Source: Pelagadaptatus sp034112445
GTDB lineage: Bacteria; Pseudomonadota; Gammaproteobacteria; Pseudomonadales; Cellvibrionaceae
Length of the DNA stretch: 64,000 nt
Reading direction: 5' to 3'
Assembly (NCBI GenBank): GCA_034112445.1
Contig: JAWUVI010000014.1
Span: 186,001 to 250,000 of the forward strand
In this document: positions 24,852-34,139 of the stretch, piece after piece
Layout: every line of letters starts with the position of its first letter
Position numbering within the stretch: the stretch's first letter is position 1
Notes under the pieces: model-generated
Database searches by the model: none
What the model was told of the DNA's origin: nothing
The model's input: the letters and a program-made list of their open reading frames with translations, nothing else
Made by a program: the position numbers and the translations under genes

Positions 24852-27800
24852 ATGAGTCACTTATTGGATCGCCTTAATTTTTTTAAGTCGAATAAAAGTG
24901 GGACTTTCGCCGATGGTCATGGTGAAACCCGTACGGAAAATAGAGACTGGGAAAACAGTTATCGTCAACGTTGGCAGCACGATAAAATCGTGCGCTCAAC
25001 TCACGGCGTAAACTGTACTGGTTCATGTTCATGGAAAATATACGTTAAGAATGGTCTGATTACGTGGGAGACTCAGCAAACGGATTACCCACGTACGCGC
25101 CCAGACTTACCCAATCATGAACCGCGCGGTTGTCCACGTGGAGCCAGTTATTCTTGGTATATTTATTCGGCTAACCGTCTTAAGTATCCAAAAGTGCGCA
25201 AATCATTACTTAAATTGTGGCGCGAAGCGAAAGCTCAGCACAGTAATCCTATGCTGGCTTGGGGTTCTATTGTTGAAGATCCAATTAAAGCCAATAGCTA
25301 TAAAACGAAACGCGGAATGGGCGGCTTTATTCGCTCGTCTTGGGATGAGGTTAATGAGCTGATTGCGGCGTCTAATGTCTACACAGCTAAAACCTATGGT
25401 CCTGACCGTGTCGTTGGTTTCTCACCAATCCCAGCCATGTCTATGGTGTCCTATGCCGCTGGCTCTCGTTATCTGTCATTGATGGGCGGCGTTTGTTTAA
25501 GCTTTTATGATTGGTATTGTGATTTACCTCCCGCATCACCACAGATTTGGGGTGAGCAGACCGATGTTCCAGAGTCGGCCGATTGGTATAACTCGAACTA
25601 CATCATTGCGTGGGGTTCAAACGTTCCACAAACCCGTACGCCTGATGCCCACTTCTTTACTGAAGTGCGATACAAAGGCGCCAAGACAGTATCAATTACA
25701 CCTGATTATTCAGAAGTCGCTAAGTTAACCGATCAATGGTTGAACCCAAAGCAGGGAACTGATGCTGCAATTGGTATGGCTTTTGGTCACGTTATCCTGA
25801 AAGAATTTCATCTAGAGAACCCGAGCGAATACTTCACTGATTATGTGCGTAAGTATTCTGATATGCCGATGTTAATAATATTGGAAGATCATGATGGCAC
25901 GGCTTTGAAAGGTGGGCGTTTCTTACGCGCTTCGGATCTTGCTGATAATTTGGGTCAAGAAAATAACCCTGAGTGGAAAACCATTGCATTGGACGAGCTG
26001 TCCGGCGAGTTAGTTTCTCCGCAAGGTTCAATTGGCTACCGTTGGGGTGAAGACGGTCAATGGAATATTGAAGAGCGTGAAGGTAAAGAAGGTAAAGAAA
26101 CCAAGCTGCAATTGTCGTTAATAGGCGATAAGCAAGTAGCTGGCGTGGCTTTTCCTTATTTTGGTGGCCAGGTAAATGAGTATTGGGATCATCAAGAAGG
26201 CGAAGAAATTCAAGTTAAAAACGTGCCTATGCGTGAGATTACCTTGGCTTCTGGAGAGGCCGTAAAAGTTGCTACCGTCTACGACATGATGATGGCTAAC
26301 TACAGCATTGATCGTGGCTTGGGTGGTGAAAATGTCGCCTCTAGTTACGATGATGACACCGTTGCTAACACGCCAGCATGGCAAGAGAAAATCACGGGCG
26401 TTAGCCGTGAAAAAGTCATTCAGGTCGCTCGTGAATTTGCTGATAATGCTAACAAGACCAAAGGTCGGTCGATGGTGATTGTTGGTGCAGCGATGAACCA
26501 TTGGTATCACATGGACATGAACTACCGAGGCCTGATCAATATGCTGATCATGTGCGGTTGTGTTGGCCAGAGTGGTGGCGGTTGGGCGCATTATGTTGGG
26601 CAAGAAAAGCTCCGTCCACAAACTGGTTGGCAGCCATTGGCCTTTGGCCTTGATTGGAGCAAGCCACCGCGTCAAATGAACGGAACTTCGTTCTTTTATA
26701 ATCACAGCTCTCAATGGCGTCATGAGAAAGTTAATGTTCATGAAGTTCTATCCCCGTTGGCAGATAAGAATGTGATGCCTGAAAGTATGTTGGATTACAA
26801 CATTAAGGCCGAACGCATGGGTTGGTTGCCTAGTGCACCACAGTTGAATAGAAACCCATTGGAAGTTACCAAGGAAGCCAAAGCGGCAGGTCAAGATCCT
26901 AAAGATTATTTGGTTGAACAGTTAAAGAGCGGTGGAATTAAGTTTGCCGCAGAGCAACCGGATAACTCTGATAACTTTCCTCGCAATATGTTTATTTGGC
27001 GTTCTAACTTACTGGGTTCATCGGGTAAGGGTCATGAGTACATGCTTAAGTATTTGTTGGGCACTAAAAATGGCGTGATGAACGAAGATAATGGTAAAAC
27101 CAACGGTATTATTCCTAATGAAGTTGAGTGGGTTGATAAGGGCGCCGAAGGCAAAATAGATTTAGTGGTGACACTGGATTTCCGTATGTCTTCTACTGCG
27201 CTCTATTCAGATATCGTATTACCAACGGCAACTTGGTATGAGAAAGACGACATGAATACTTCGGATATGCATCCGTTTATTCATCCGCTTTCAAAAGCCG
27301 CAGACCCAGCTTGGGAAGCGCGTTCAGATTGGGATATTTTTAAAGGTTTAGCTAAGAAGTTCTCTGAAGTTTGCGCTTTAGATAACAATTTAGGTGTTGA
27401 GTCAGACATAGTGACCGTGCCGATTTTACACGATACGCCTAATGAGCTGGCGCAACCATTTGAAGTCAAAGAATGGAAGCGCGGCGAATGTGAGTTAATA
27501 CCCGGTAAAACCGCTCCTAACATGATTGTGGTTGAACGTGACTTTCCTAATTTATACAAGAAGTTCAGCTCTATCGGTCCGTTGTTAGAAAAGCAGGGTA
27601 ACGGTGGTAAAGGTATCGGTTGGAATACAGACAAGGAAGTGGCGTTACTGCGTGAGCTTAATTACGAAGTAACAGAAGAAGGAATCAGCAAGGGTCAACC
27701 TCGTTTAGAAACCGCTATTGATGCGGCAGAAATGATCTTAACCTTAGCGCCTGAAACCAACGGTCAAGTGGCGGTTAAGGCGTGGGCAGCTTTGAGTAAA

Positions 27801-28622
27801 TTTACAGGGCGTGATCACACTCATTTGGCATTGCCAAAAGAGGATGAAAAAATCCGCTTTAGAGATATTCAAGCGCAACCTCGTAAGATTATTTCTTCAC
27901 CAACATGGTCAGGTTTGGAAGATGAGCACGTGAGCTATAACGCCGGTTATACCAACGTTCATGAAATGATTCCATGGCGCACTATCACTGGGCGTCAACA
28001 GTTCTACCAAGATCACAAGTGGATGCAGGCGTTTGGTGAGCAGTTGATAGCTTATCGTCCACCGGTGAGCACCAAAACGGTTGATATGCTCAAAGGCGCG
28101 AAGCCTAACGGCAATAAAGAAATCGCTTTGAACTGGATTACACCGCACCAAAAATGGGGTATTCACAGTACTTATTCCGATAACTTGATCATGTTAACTC
28201 TCTCGCGTGGCGGTCCGATCATTTGGATGAGTGAAGTGGATGCTCAGAAGGTCGATCTGGTCGATAACGATTGGGTTGAAGTGTTCAATGCCAACGGTGC
28301 TATTGCTTGTCGAGTGGTTGTGAGTCAGCGGGTCAACGAAGGCATGACCATGATGTATCACGCTCAAGAGCGGATTATTAACGTGCCTGGCGCGGAAACA
28401 ACCGGAACTCGTGGCGGACATCATAACTCTGTAACTCGAATAATTATGAAACCAACTCATATGATCGGTGGTTATGCTCAACAGTCTTGGGGCTTCAATT
28501 ATTATGGAACGGTTGGTTGTAACCGCGACGAAATGGTGGTGGTACGTAAGATGAGTAAAATCGATTGGCTCGAAGGATCCGATACTGATGATTTACCTCA
28601 ACCACTACCGCAAGACGTTTAA
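24852..28622 (+). CDS. narG: Respiratory nitrate reductase alpha subunit NarG
   Basis: A 1256-residue molybdoenzyme, close to the usual 1240-1260. The N-terminal cluster FS0 has ligands H51, C55, C59 and C94. The segment SFYDWYCDLPPASPQ near residue 217 and GEQTD after it line the bis-MGD site and should supply the Asp ligand to molybdenum. NarG reduces nitrate to nitrite on the cytoplasmic face of the inner membrane, with electrons from NarH. AAGGA stands seven bases before the ATG. First gene of narGHJI-ppiC; its promoter has Anr and NarL sites. It needs the Moco made by the moa, mob and moe genes in this window. Confidence 0.98.
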   Translation: MSHLLDRLNFFKSNKSGTFADGHGETRTENRDWENSYRQRWQHDKIVRSTHGVNCTGSCSWKIYVKNGLITWETQQTDYPRTRPDLPNHEPRGCPRGASYSWYIYSANRLKYPKVRKSLLKLWREAKAQHSNPMLAWGSIVEDPIKANSYKTKRGMGGFIRSSWDEVNELIAASNVYTAKTYGPDRVVGFSPIPAMSMVSYAAGSRYLSLMGGVCLSFYDWYCDLPPASPQIWGEQTDVPESADWYNSNYIIAWGSNVPQTRTPDAHFFTEVRYKGAKTVSITPDYSEVAKLTDQWLNPKQGTDAAIGMAFGHVILKEFHLENPSEYFTDYVRKYSDMPMLIILEDHDGTALKGGRFLRASDLADNLGQENNPEWKTIALDELSGELVSPQGSIGYRWGEDGQWNIEEREGKEGKETKLQLSLIGDKQVAGVAFPYFGGQVNEYWDHQEGEEIQVKNVPMREITLASGEAVKVATVYDMMMANYSIDRGLGGENVASSYDDDTVANTPAWQEKITGVSREKVIQVAREFADNANKTKGRSMVIVGAAMNHWYHMDMNYRGLINMLIMCGCVGQSGGGWAHYVGQEKLRPQTGWQPLAFGLDWSKPPRQMNGTSFFYNHSSQWRHEKVNVHEVLSPLADKNVMPESMLDYNIKAERMGWLPSAPQLNRNPLEVTKEAKAAGQDPKDYLVEQLKSGGIKFAAEQPDNSDNFPRNMFIWRSNLLGSSGKGHEYMLKYLLGTKNGVMNEDNGKTNGIIPNEVEWVDKGAEGKIDLVVTLDFRMSSTALYSDIVLPTATWYEKDDMNTSDMHPFIHPLSKAADPAWEARSDWDIFKGLAKKFSEVCALDNNLGVESDIVTVPILHDTPNELAQPFEVKEWKRGECELIPGKTAPNMIVVERDFPNLYKKFSSIGPLLEKQGNGGKGIGWNTDKEVALLRELNYEVTEEGISKGQPRLETAIDAAEMILTLAPETNGQVAVKAWAALSKFTGRDHTHLALPKEDEKIRFRDIQAQPRKIISSPTWSGLEDEHVSYNAGYTNVHEMIPWRTITGRQQFYQDHKWMQAFGEQLIAYRPPVSTKTVDMLKGAKPNGNKEIALNWITPHQKWGIHSTYSDNLIMLTLSRGGPIIWMSEVDAQKVDLVDNDWVEVFNANGAIACRVVVSQRVNEGMTMMYHAQERIINVPGAETTGTRGGHHNSVTRIIMKPTHMIGGYAQQSWGFNYYGTVGCNRDEMVVVRKMSKIDWLEGSDTDDLPQPLPQDV

Positions 28623-28634
28623 GGAGCTCGCACA

Positions 28635-30176
28635 ATGAAAATCAGATCTCAAGTAGGTATGGTGCTGAACCTTGACAAGTGTATTGGTTGTCACACCTGT
28701 TCAATTACCTGTAAAAATGTATGGACCTCTCGTGAAGGTATGGAGTACGCATGGTTTAATAATGTGGAATCCAAGCCGGGTATTGGTTATCCAAAAGAGT
28801 GGGAAAATCAAGATAAATGGAATGGTGGCTGGGTACGTAACAGTAATGGCACCATTAATCCTCGTATTGGTGGGAAATTCCGTGTGTTGGCGAATATCTT
28901 TGCCAATCCAGATTTGCCGCAAATTGATGATTATTACGAGCCGTTCGATTTCGATTATCAGCATTTGCATACCGCGCCTGAAGTAAAACATCAGCCAACG
29001 GCGCGTCCACGCTCGCTGATTTCCGGTAAGCGTATGGAAAAAATTGAGTGGGGGCCAAACTGGGAAGAAATTCTTGGTGGTGAATTTTCCAAGCGCAGTA
29101 AAGATAAAAACTTCGACAATATTCAAAAAGAAATTTACGGTGAATTTGAAAATACATTCATGATGTATTTACCCCGTTTATGTGAGCATTGTTTGAATCC
29201 AACGTGTGCAGCAAGTTGCCCAAGTGGTGCAATTTATAAGCGTGAAGAAGACGGTATCGTTCTTATCGATCAAGAAAAATGTCGCGGCTGGCGCATGTGT
29301 GTGTCGGGTTGTCCTTACAAAAAAATCTACTTCAATTGGAAGTCTGGTAAATCAGAGAAATGTATTTTCTGTTACCCACGGATTGAAGCGGGCCAACCAA
29401 CTGTCTGTTCTGAAACCTGTGTTGGTCGGATTCGTTACTTAGGAGTTCTTTTGTACGATGCAGATCGTATTCAAGAGGTCGCTAGTACCGCTTCTGAGCA
29501 AGATTTGTATGAGAAGCAGTTGGAAATATTCCTTGATCCAAACGATCCCGAGGTTATTGCCCAAGCACTTAAAGATGGTGTTCCGTATTCAGTGATTGAA
29601 TCGGCACAGCAATCGCCTGTGTATAAAATGGCGGTCGATTGGAAGCTGGCTTTACCATTACACCCAGAGTACAGAACGCTACCGATGGTTTGGTATATTC
29701 CACCGTTGTCGCCAATCCAGCACGCAGCTGATGGTGGACATGTTGGTATGGCCGGAGTCATTCCTGATGTAGACAGCTTGCGAATACCGGTTAAGTATTT
29801 GGCTAATTTATTAACAGCAGGCGATGAAAAACCAGTGTTGCGAGCGTTAAAACGCTTATTGGCTATGCGTGCCTACAAGCGTGCAGAAACGGTTGAAGGT
29901 CAGCTCGATTTACAGGTCTTGGCAGACGTTGGCTTGACCAAGTTGCAGGCCGATGAAATGTATCGTTACCTCGCTATTGCCAACTATGAAGACCGTTTTG
30001 TAATTCCTACGGCGCATCGTGAAGAAGCTATGAGTGAAGCGTTTGCAGAGCGTGGCGGTTGTGGTTTCAGTTTTGGCAACGGTTGCTCCGATGGCGATAG
30101 TGATCTCAACTTATTTGGTACTAAGAAAACCAACAGTCGCGACATTATTGATACCGTTCAAGTTTGGGAGGAATGA
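28635..30176 (+). CDS. narH: Respiratory nitrate reductase beta subunit NarH
   Basis: A 513-residue electron-transfer subunit with four cysteine groups: CIGCHTCSITC near residue 16, CEHCLNPTCAASC near 184, CRGWRMCVSGC near 217 (Trp in place of one Cys, the mark of the 3Fe-4S cluster) and CIFCYPRIEAGQPTVCSETC near 244. They carry electrons from the NarI hemes to NarG. AAGGAG lies before the ATG, 12 bp after narG. Its last bases overlap the start region of narJ. Confidence 0.98.
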   Translation: MKIRSQVGMVLNLDKCIGCHTCSITCKNVWTSREGMEYAWFNNVESKPGIGYPKEWENQDKWNGGWVRNSNGTINPRIGGKFRVLANIFANPDLPQIDDYYEPFDFDYQHLHTAPEVKHQPTARPRSLISGKRMEKIEWGPNWEEILGGEFSKRSKDKNFDNIQKEIYGEFENTFMMYLPRLCEHCLNPTCAASCPSGAIYKREEDGIVLIDQEKCRGWRMCVSGCPYKKIYFNWKSGKSEKCIFCYPRIEAGQPTVCSETCVGRIRYLGVLLYDADRIQEVASTASEQDLYEKQLEIFLDPNDPEVIAQALKDGVPYSVIESAQQSPVYKMAVDWKLALPLHPEYRTLPMVWYIPPLSPIQHAADGGHVGMAGVIPDVDSLRIPVKYLANLLTAGDEKPVLRALKRLLAMRAYKRAETVEGQLDLQVLADVGLTKLQADEMYRYLAIANYEDRFVIPTAHREEAMSEAFAERGGCGFSFGNGCSDGDSDLNLFGTKKTNSRDIIDTVQVWEE

Positions 30177-30178
30177 GT

Positions 30179-30895
30179 ATGCAAATCTTAAAAATCATTT
30201 CTCTGTTGATGGATTATCCCAACTCAGAACTAAAAGAAGGCCACGCAGAATTGGTACCCCTAATTCGTTCTGCGAGGGAAATCTCTCCAGAAATGAGAGA
30301 GAATTTATTAGAAACTTTGAGTTGTGTTTATTCGAATGACCTGATGGATGCACAAGAAGCCTATACCAGTTTGTTTGATCGTGGTCGGTCTTTATCGTTA
30401 CTGTTTTTTGAGCATGTACACGGTGAGTCACGCGATCGTGGACAGGCTATGGTGGATTTAATGGCTCAGTATGAGACCAAAGGTTTTGCCATTAATGTCA
30501 AAGAATTACCGGATTACATCCCTTTGTATTTAGAGTATTTGGCGGCACAAGAAGACTTGGAGGCACGTTCTGGATTAGTCGATGTGGCGCATATCTTTGG
30601 TCTACTGAAGGCGCGCTTGGAAGAGCGTGAAAGCCCATACTCACATTTGTTTGCGGCATTAATGCAAATTAGTGGTGTAAGGCTTGATGAAGCTGAGTTG
30701 CGTGAAAAAGTTTCTAAAGAAGAGCGCGACGATACGATGGAAGCTTTGGACAAAGTTTGGGAAGAAGAGGCCGTTACCTTTGGTGCGGGTGATACCGCTG
30801 AAGCCTGTCCGTCACAAACTGCTGGGCGTCCAAGCACACTAAAACAACCTATTGAAGAAGCCGTTCACTTTGTGAACAGTGCTAATTCTAAATAA
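30179..30895 (+). CDS. narJ: Nitrate reductase assembly chaperone NarJ
   Basis: A 238-residue chaperone of the TorD/NarJ type. I take the ATG at 30179 because GGGAGG lies seven bases upstream and homology begins at ILKIISLLMDYP; ATG 30173 (overlapping the narH stop) is too close to the ribosome site. The conserved segment SLLFFEHVHGESRDRGQAM lies near residues 75-93, followed by PDYIPLYLEYLA. NarJ holds apo-NarGH while the molybdenum cofactor is inserted and is not part of the final enzyme. The C-terminus is Ala/Glu-rich and variable. Confidence 0.95.
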   Translation: MQILKIISLLMDYPNSELKEGHAELVPLIRSAREISPEMRENLLETLSCVYSNDLMDAQEAYTSLFDRGRSLSLLFFEHVHGESRDRGQAMVDLMAQYETKGFAINVKELPDYIPLYLEYLAAQEDLEARSGLVDVAHIFGLLKARLEERESPYSHLFAALMQISGVRLDEAELREKVSKEERDDTMEALDKVWEEEAVTFGAGDTAEACPSQTAGRPSTLKQPIEEAVHFVNSANSK

Positions 30896-30906
30896 GGAGC
30901 TTTTTT

Positions 30907-31593
30907 ATGAATAACAGCGATACTCTCCTGTTTGGTTTTTACCCTTACATAGCTCTTGTTATTTGCGTTGTGGCTAGTTGGATTCGCTACGATCGTGAGC
31001 AGTACAGCTGGAAAGCCGGTTCAAGCCAGATCATGCGTACCAATGGCATGCGTGTAGCCAGTAATTTATTCCACATTGGGATTATATTTGTTCTTGCGGG
31101 CCACTTTGTTGGTTTATTAACGCCAGAGTCAATTTATCACTACGTTATAACGACCGAAAATAAGCAGCTAATGGCAATGGTTACTGGTGGCCTTTTTGGT
31201 GGATTATGTTTCATCGGTTTAACCATGTTAATCGTTCGACGCCTTACTGATCCTAGAGTCAGAGCATCGAGTAATACATCGGACATACTGGTTTTGATCG
31301 TGTTGTGGGTACAGTTGACTTTAGGTCTATCAACTATCGTTGCTTCGACTCATCATATGGATGGCTCGGTGATGGTAATGTTGGCAGATTGGGCACAAAA
31401 TATTGTCACTTTGCATCCCATTGCGGCGGCTGAATCAATAGCGCCAGTTGCGCTTGTTTATAAGTTGCATGTGGTATTAGGGGTCAGCTTATTTGTACTT
31501 TATCCATTCACCCGACTGGTTCATATCGGTAGTGGTTGTAGTGCTATTGTTAAGTATTTAACTCGCAGTTATCAGATCGTACGCAGTAAGTAA
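30907..31593 (+). CDS. narI: Respiratory nitrate reductase gamma subunit NarI (cytochrome b)
   Basis: A 228-residue membrane protein with five helices. Heme-ligand histidines are H56 and H66 in one helix pair and H188 and H206 at the other end, matching E. coli NarI (56, 66, 187, 205) almost exactly. It oxidises quinol on the periplasmic side and anchors NarGH to the inner membrane, so the reaction builds proton-motive force. AAGGAG lies before the ATG, 11 bp after narJ. A stable hairpin follows the stop. Confidence 0.97.
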   Translation: MNNSDTLLFGFYPYIALVICVVASWIRYDREQYSWKAGSSQIMRTNGMRVASNLFHIGIIFVLAGHFVGLLTPESIYHYVITTENKQLMAMVTGGLFGGLCFIGLTMLIVRRLTDPRVRASSNTSDILVLIVLWVQLTLGLSTIVASTHHMDGSVMVMLADWAQNIVTLHPIAAAESIAPVALVYKLHVVLGVSLFVLYPFTRLVHIGSGCSAIVKYLTRSYQIVRSK

Positions 31594-31600
31594 TATATCG

Positions 31601-31636
31601 GGTTTAAAGGTCAGTCTTAATACTGGCCTTTAAACC
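31601..31636 (+). terminator. Strong hairpin between narI and the PpiC gene
   Basis: A 15-bp stem, GGTTTAAAGGTCAGT with ACTGGCCTTTAAACC (one G-U), and a 6-base loop, 7 bp after the narI stop. No T-run follows, so it may attenuate or protect the narGHJI mRNA rather than end it. Confidence 0.55.
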
Positions 31637-31726
31637 GGTATTAACGTTAGATGCCCCAAGTGTGCTCTAACGATCTATAAAATATCAGATTAATGTTTTC
31701 TATTTATTATCAAAGTGAGTTTCATC

Positions 31727-32545
31727 ATGTCTTGTTCTTCGTCTACAGCAACGTCTGCAACACAAACGCCAACCTATGAATTGAACGATATCAACATAAA
31801 CGGTGAGATTATTACTGAGAGTGATATTGCTCAAGAGGTACAGCATCACCCATCTGGTTCAATAGAAGAGGCGGTATATGAAGCGACTAATGCGTTGGTT
31901 ATACAGTGTTTACTAAGGCAGGAAGCGACAGAGAAGGGCTTTTTAAAAGCAGGCGTAACGGAAGAAAACGCGATAAGTGAATTATTAAATACGGAAGCTT
32001 ATGCACCAGAGGCAACAGAAAATGAATGCCATAGATATTTCATGGCCAATAGAGAGAAATTCTGTACATCACCTTTGGTGGAAGTAAGTCATATTTTATT
32101 GGCTTCTGATCCAAAAGATTTGAAAGATCGAATCACTGTAAAAGAAACTGCGTTAGGTTTGCTAGAAAAATTAAAGTCGGCTCCTAATCAATTTGAGGAC
32201 TTTGCAAGGCAGTATTCCTCATGTCCGTCAAAAGAAACTCTTGGATCTCTAGGTCAGTTGAGCAAAGGCCAAACCGTTGCAGAATTTGAAAAGGTTGTCT
32301 TCGCTTTGAATGAAGGAATAGCCGAGCACCCAGTAGAGACTCGTTATGGGTTTCACATAGTCCAGGTACACAATCACATAGATGGTAATCCTTTAGATTA
32401 TGAAATGGTTGAAGATAAAATAAAACAATACCTTAATGAAAAAACCCAGCGTAAAGCGATTAGCCAATACATAGAAGTGCTTTTTGGGAATGCGACTATT
32501 GATGGTTTTGCACCAAAAATGGACGGATCCCCCTTAATGCAGTGA
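31727..32545 (+). CDS. PpiC-type peptidyl-prolyl isomerase of the nar operon
   Basis: A 272-residue protein; I start at the ATG at 31727 (a GTG four codons earlier is possible). The N-terminal half is helical; the parvulin domain spans about 120-235, with EVSHILLAS, ARQYSSCPSKETLGSLG and TRYGFHIVQV as its typical strands. It has no signal peptide, so it is probably cytosolic like the NifM-type foldases. Pseudomonas aeruginosa carries a comparable gene right after narI, which suggests a role in folding or maturing the nitrate reductase complex (inference). Short Ser-rich N-terminus. Confidence 0.88.
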   Translation: MSCSSSTATSATQTPTYELNDININGEIITESDIAQEVQHHPSGSIEEAVYEATNALVIQCLLRQEATEKGFLKAGVTEENAISELLNTEAYAPEATENECHRYFMANREKFCTSPLVEVSHILLASDPKDLKDRITVKETALGLLEKLKSAPNQFEDFARQYSSCPSKETLGSLGQLSKGQTVAEFEKVVFALNEGIAEHPVETRYGFHIVQVHNHIDGNPLDYEMVEDKIKQYLNEKTQRKAISQYIEVLFGNATIDGFAPKMDGSPLMQ

Positions 32546-32560
32546 GTTTGATTTAACTCC

Positions 32561-32594
32561 AAAATGATTTATTTTTGTAAATAAATCATTTTTT
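32561..32594 (+). terminator. Terminator at the end of the nar operon
   Basis: A perfect 14-bp AT-rich stem, AAAATGATTTATTT with AAATAAATCATTTT, TTGT loop, ending in T's. Confidence 0.75.
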
Positions 32595-32951
32595 GTTGGA
32601 CATTTTCAAAAAAGTAATTAGATTAGACGTATATGTCTTATTTTTTGCTGCAAAAATCAATGTTTCTTAGAGTCAGTAGTTGTATGTCCTAAGTGATTTG
32701 TCCTCCGATGCAGCTTGTTAAAATTAATAATTGTCTAATTCTTATCTGAAATTTTCGCTGTATAGCGCTTTGTGCGCATGAAATTTCGAGTGTGTTTTTT
32801 GTTACTCGAATAGTACTTTCAGTTTCATATGAAATCTGCAGTCGCTAAATTTTTAGATGTTAAATCTACCGTGTTTTTGGCCGATAGTGTGGTTAAAGAC
32901 AGGTATGATTTGTAGAGAAAATTAAATGTCCAATAAAAGAGAGGTTCTACT
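32595..32951 (+). promoter_or_regulatory. Long structured leader of the cold-shock-domain gene
   Basis: About 350 bases with no supportable gene. Hairpins include GCGC-TTTGT-GCGC (32765-32777) flanked by GAAATTT/AAATTTC, and TTCGAGT (32785-32791) with ACTCGAA (32804-32810). Long foldable leaders act as thermosensors in E. coli cspA; the same is inferred, not shown, here. The promoter position is unclear. Confidence 0.5.
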
Positions 32952-33278
32952 TTGCAAACAGAAGTAAAAAAATGGTTTAAAGACAAAGGCTATGGTTTTT
33001 TAGCTAACGGTAATGGTCCCGATATTATGGTTCGAAAAGCCAATCTGGAAAATTGTCAATTTTTAAAGCCGGGCGTGGCGGTTGAATTTGAGTGTCACCC
33101 TGAAGACAAAGGCCTGATTGCTAAAAAAGTGAAGCTAGTCAAAGTACAAAGCAAGCAGAATAATAAGTCTAACCATAATAATTATGGTAGTAACCAAGGT
33201 GCTGGTTACTCTAACAAACAAGGTCATGGTGGTCGTGATGCAGCCGATAATAGAAAAATATTTGGCGTGATGACTTAG
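32952..33278 (+). CDS. Cold-shock-domain protein with Asn/Gly-rich tail
   Basis: A 108-residue protein. Residues 3-65 are a cold-shock domain: VKKWFKDKGYGFL is RNP1-like and DIMVRKANLENC stands in the RNP2 place, where most Csp proteins have a Phe-rich VFVH; the Phe/His positions are replaced by IMVR. Residues 66-108 are an Asn, Gly, Lys and Gln-rich tail, likely disordered. It should bind single-stranded RNA or DNA. The start is TTG with GAGAGG seven bases upstream, and the domain begins directly after it. Preceded by a long leader. Confidence 0.85.
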   Translation: MQTEVKKWFKDKGYGFLANGNGPDIMVRKANLENCQFLKPGVAVEFECHPEDKGLIAKKVKLVKVQSKQNNKSNHNNYGSNQGAGYSNKQGHGGRDAADNRKIFGVMT

Positions 33279-33289
33279 TAATACCGATT

Positions 33290-33937
33290 TTAAGATCCTG
33301 TAATGGCTCTTACGCAGAATTGTTGTATTGACTGTATGAGTTCTGTTTGTTGTTTTGCATCTTGAATGTTGACACTGGCTTTGCTGTTTTTATTTGGCAT
33401 AGGGATATTCAGTGGGCCTACTAGGGCTTCTGATAATGCTCCTACTAAAGCGGCTGCGCTTATTGAAATATCCTGTTTCGGAAATTCTTTGGTTTTTATT
33501 CCTTGATCAATTAATTCACTGAAAATTTTGGCATAGGCCTCGCGATATATAAGTCTCTCGGCATCAACCTCAGGCTCAACTGGCTCGGCTATCAAAGCGA
33601 AAGCTAACTGTCGTCCCTGAATGGCTCTGCGTGAAAATACGTCTATACCTTTTAGTAAGCGTTCTTTATTTGTTTCGCAATCATCGCTGAATACAGCGTT
33701 ATGCACCTGCTCAATTTCTTTTTCTGTTGCTTGTTTAAATACTTGAACACAGAGTTCAGCCTTGTTGGAAAAATACTTGTATACCGTGCCGGTTGCAACG
33801 CCAGCCGATTCAGCAATCTTACTTATCGTCAGTAATTTAAATCCACCCTCAGCGACCAACTTAGTAGCAGTTTGTAATAGCTTTTGCATTTGTGCATCGC
33901 GGTGTGCTTTGGTTTTTTCGGTAGGGCGATAAACCAT
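33290..33937 (-). CDS. TetR/AcrR-family transcriptional regulator
   Basis: A 215-residue regulator. The N-terminal helix-turn-helix (about 15-60) has LLQTATKLVAEGGFKLLTISKIAESAGVATGTVYKYF in parts, ending with the SNKAEL segment typical of TetR proteins. The C-terminal ligand domain is variable. It faces an AidB-like acyl-CoA dehydrogenase across 202 bp holding two related palindromes, so it probably represses that gene and itself. The ligand could be an acyl-CoA (inference from target). Confidence 0.9.
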   Translation of the reverse strand: MVYRPTEKTKAHRDAQMQKLLQTATKLVAEGGFKLLTISKIAESAGVATGTVYKYFSNKAELCVQVFKQATEKEIEQVHNAVFSDDCETNKERLLKGIDVFSRRAIQGRQLAFALIAEPVEPEVDAERLIYREAYAKIFSELIDQGIKTKEFPKQDISISAAALVGALSEALVGPLNIPMPNKNSKASVNIQDAKQQTELIQSIQQFCVRAITGS

Positions 33938-33950
33938 AGAATTGTTGATC

Positions 33951-33995
33951 CTTAGTAGCTCTTAATTTAGTAGCTCTTAATTTAGTAGCTCTTGA
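33951..33995. repeat. Three tandem 15-bp repeats upstream of the TetR gene
   Basis: Three adjacent copies of TTTAGTAGCTCTTAA with one-base differences in the first and last, starting 14 bp before the TetR start codon, i.e. within its leader. Confidence 0.9.
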
Positions 33996-34043
33996 TATAG
34001 ATATGGTTGTAATAGCTGAAGTATATCGTCATTGATTAAAGAG

Positions 34044-34059
34044 GTGAACTATGATTCAC
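34044..34059. promoter_or_regulatory. Operator-like palindrome 1
   Basis: GTGAACTATGATTCAC has perfect 5-bp arms (GTGAA/TTCAC). Placed between the TetR gene and the dehydrogenase gene, with a related copy 27 bp away. Confidence 0.7.
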
Positions 34060-34070
34060 TTAATTAAAGG

Positions 34071-34086
34071 GTGAATTGCGATTCAT
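34071..34086. promoter_or_regulatory. Operator-like palindrome 2
   Basis: GTGAATTGCGATTCAT repeats the pattern GTGAAN6TTCAY of the first palindrome, with arms TGAAT/ATTCA. It lies 54 bp before the dehydrogenase start. Confidence 0.68.
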
Positions 34087-34139
34087 AGTTTGATTTTTAT
34101 AGCGTCATAACAAAATATACGGGTACTGGGAGATCAAGT

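Noticed and set aside
25834..28481. Several open frames opposite narG (for example 26118-26741)
   Set aside because: They are antisense to strongly conserved narG codons, have no ribosome sites and no recognisable protein.
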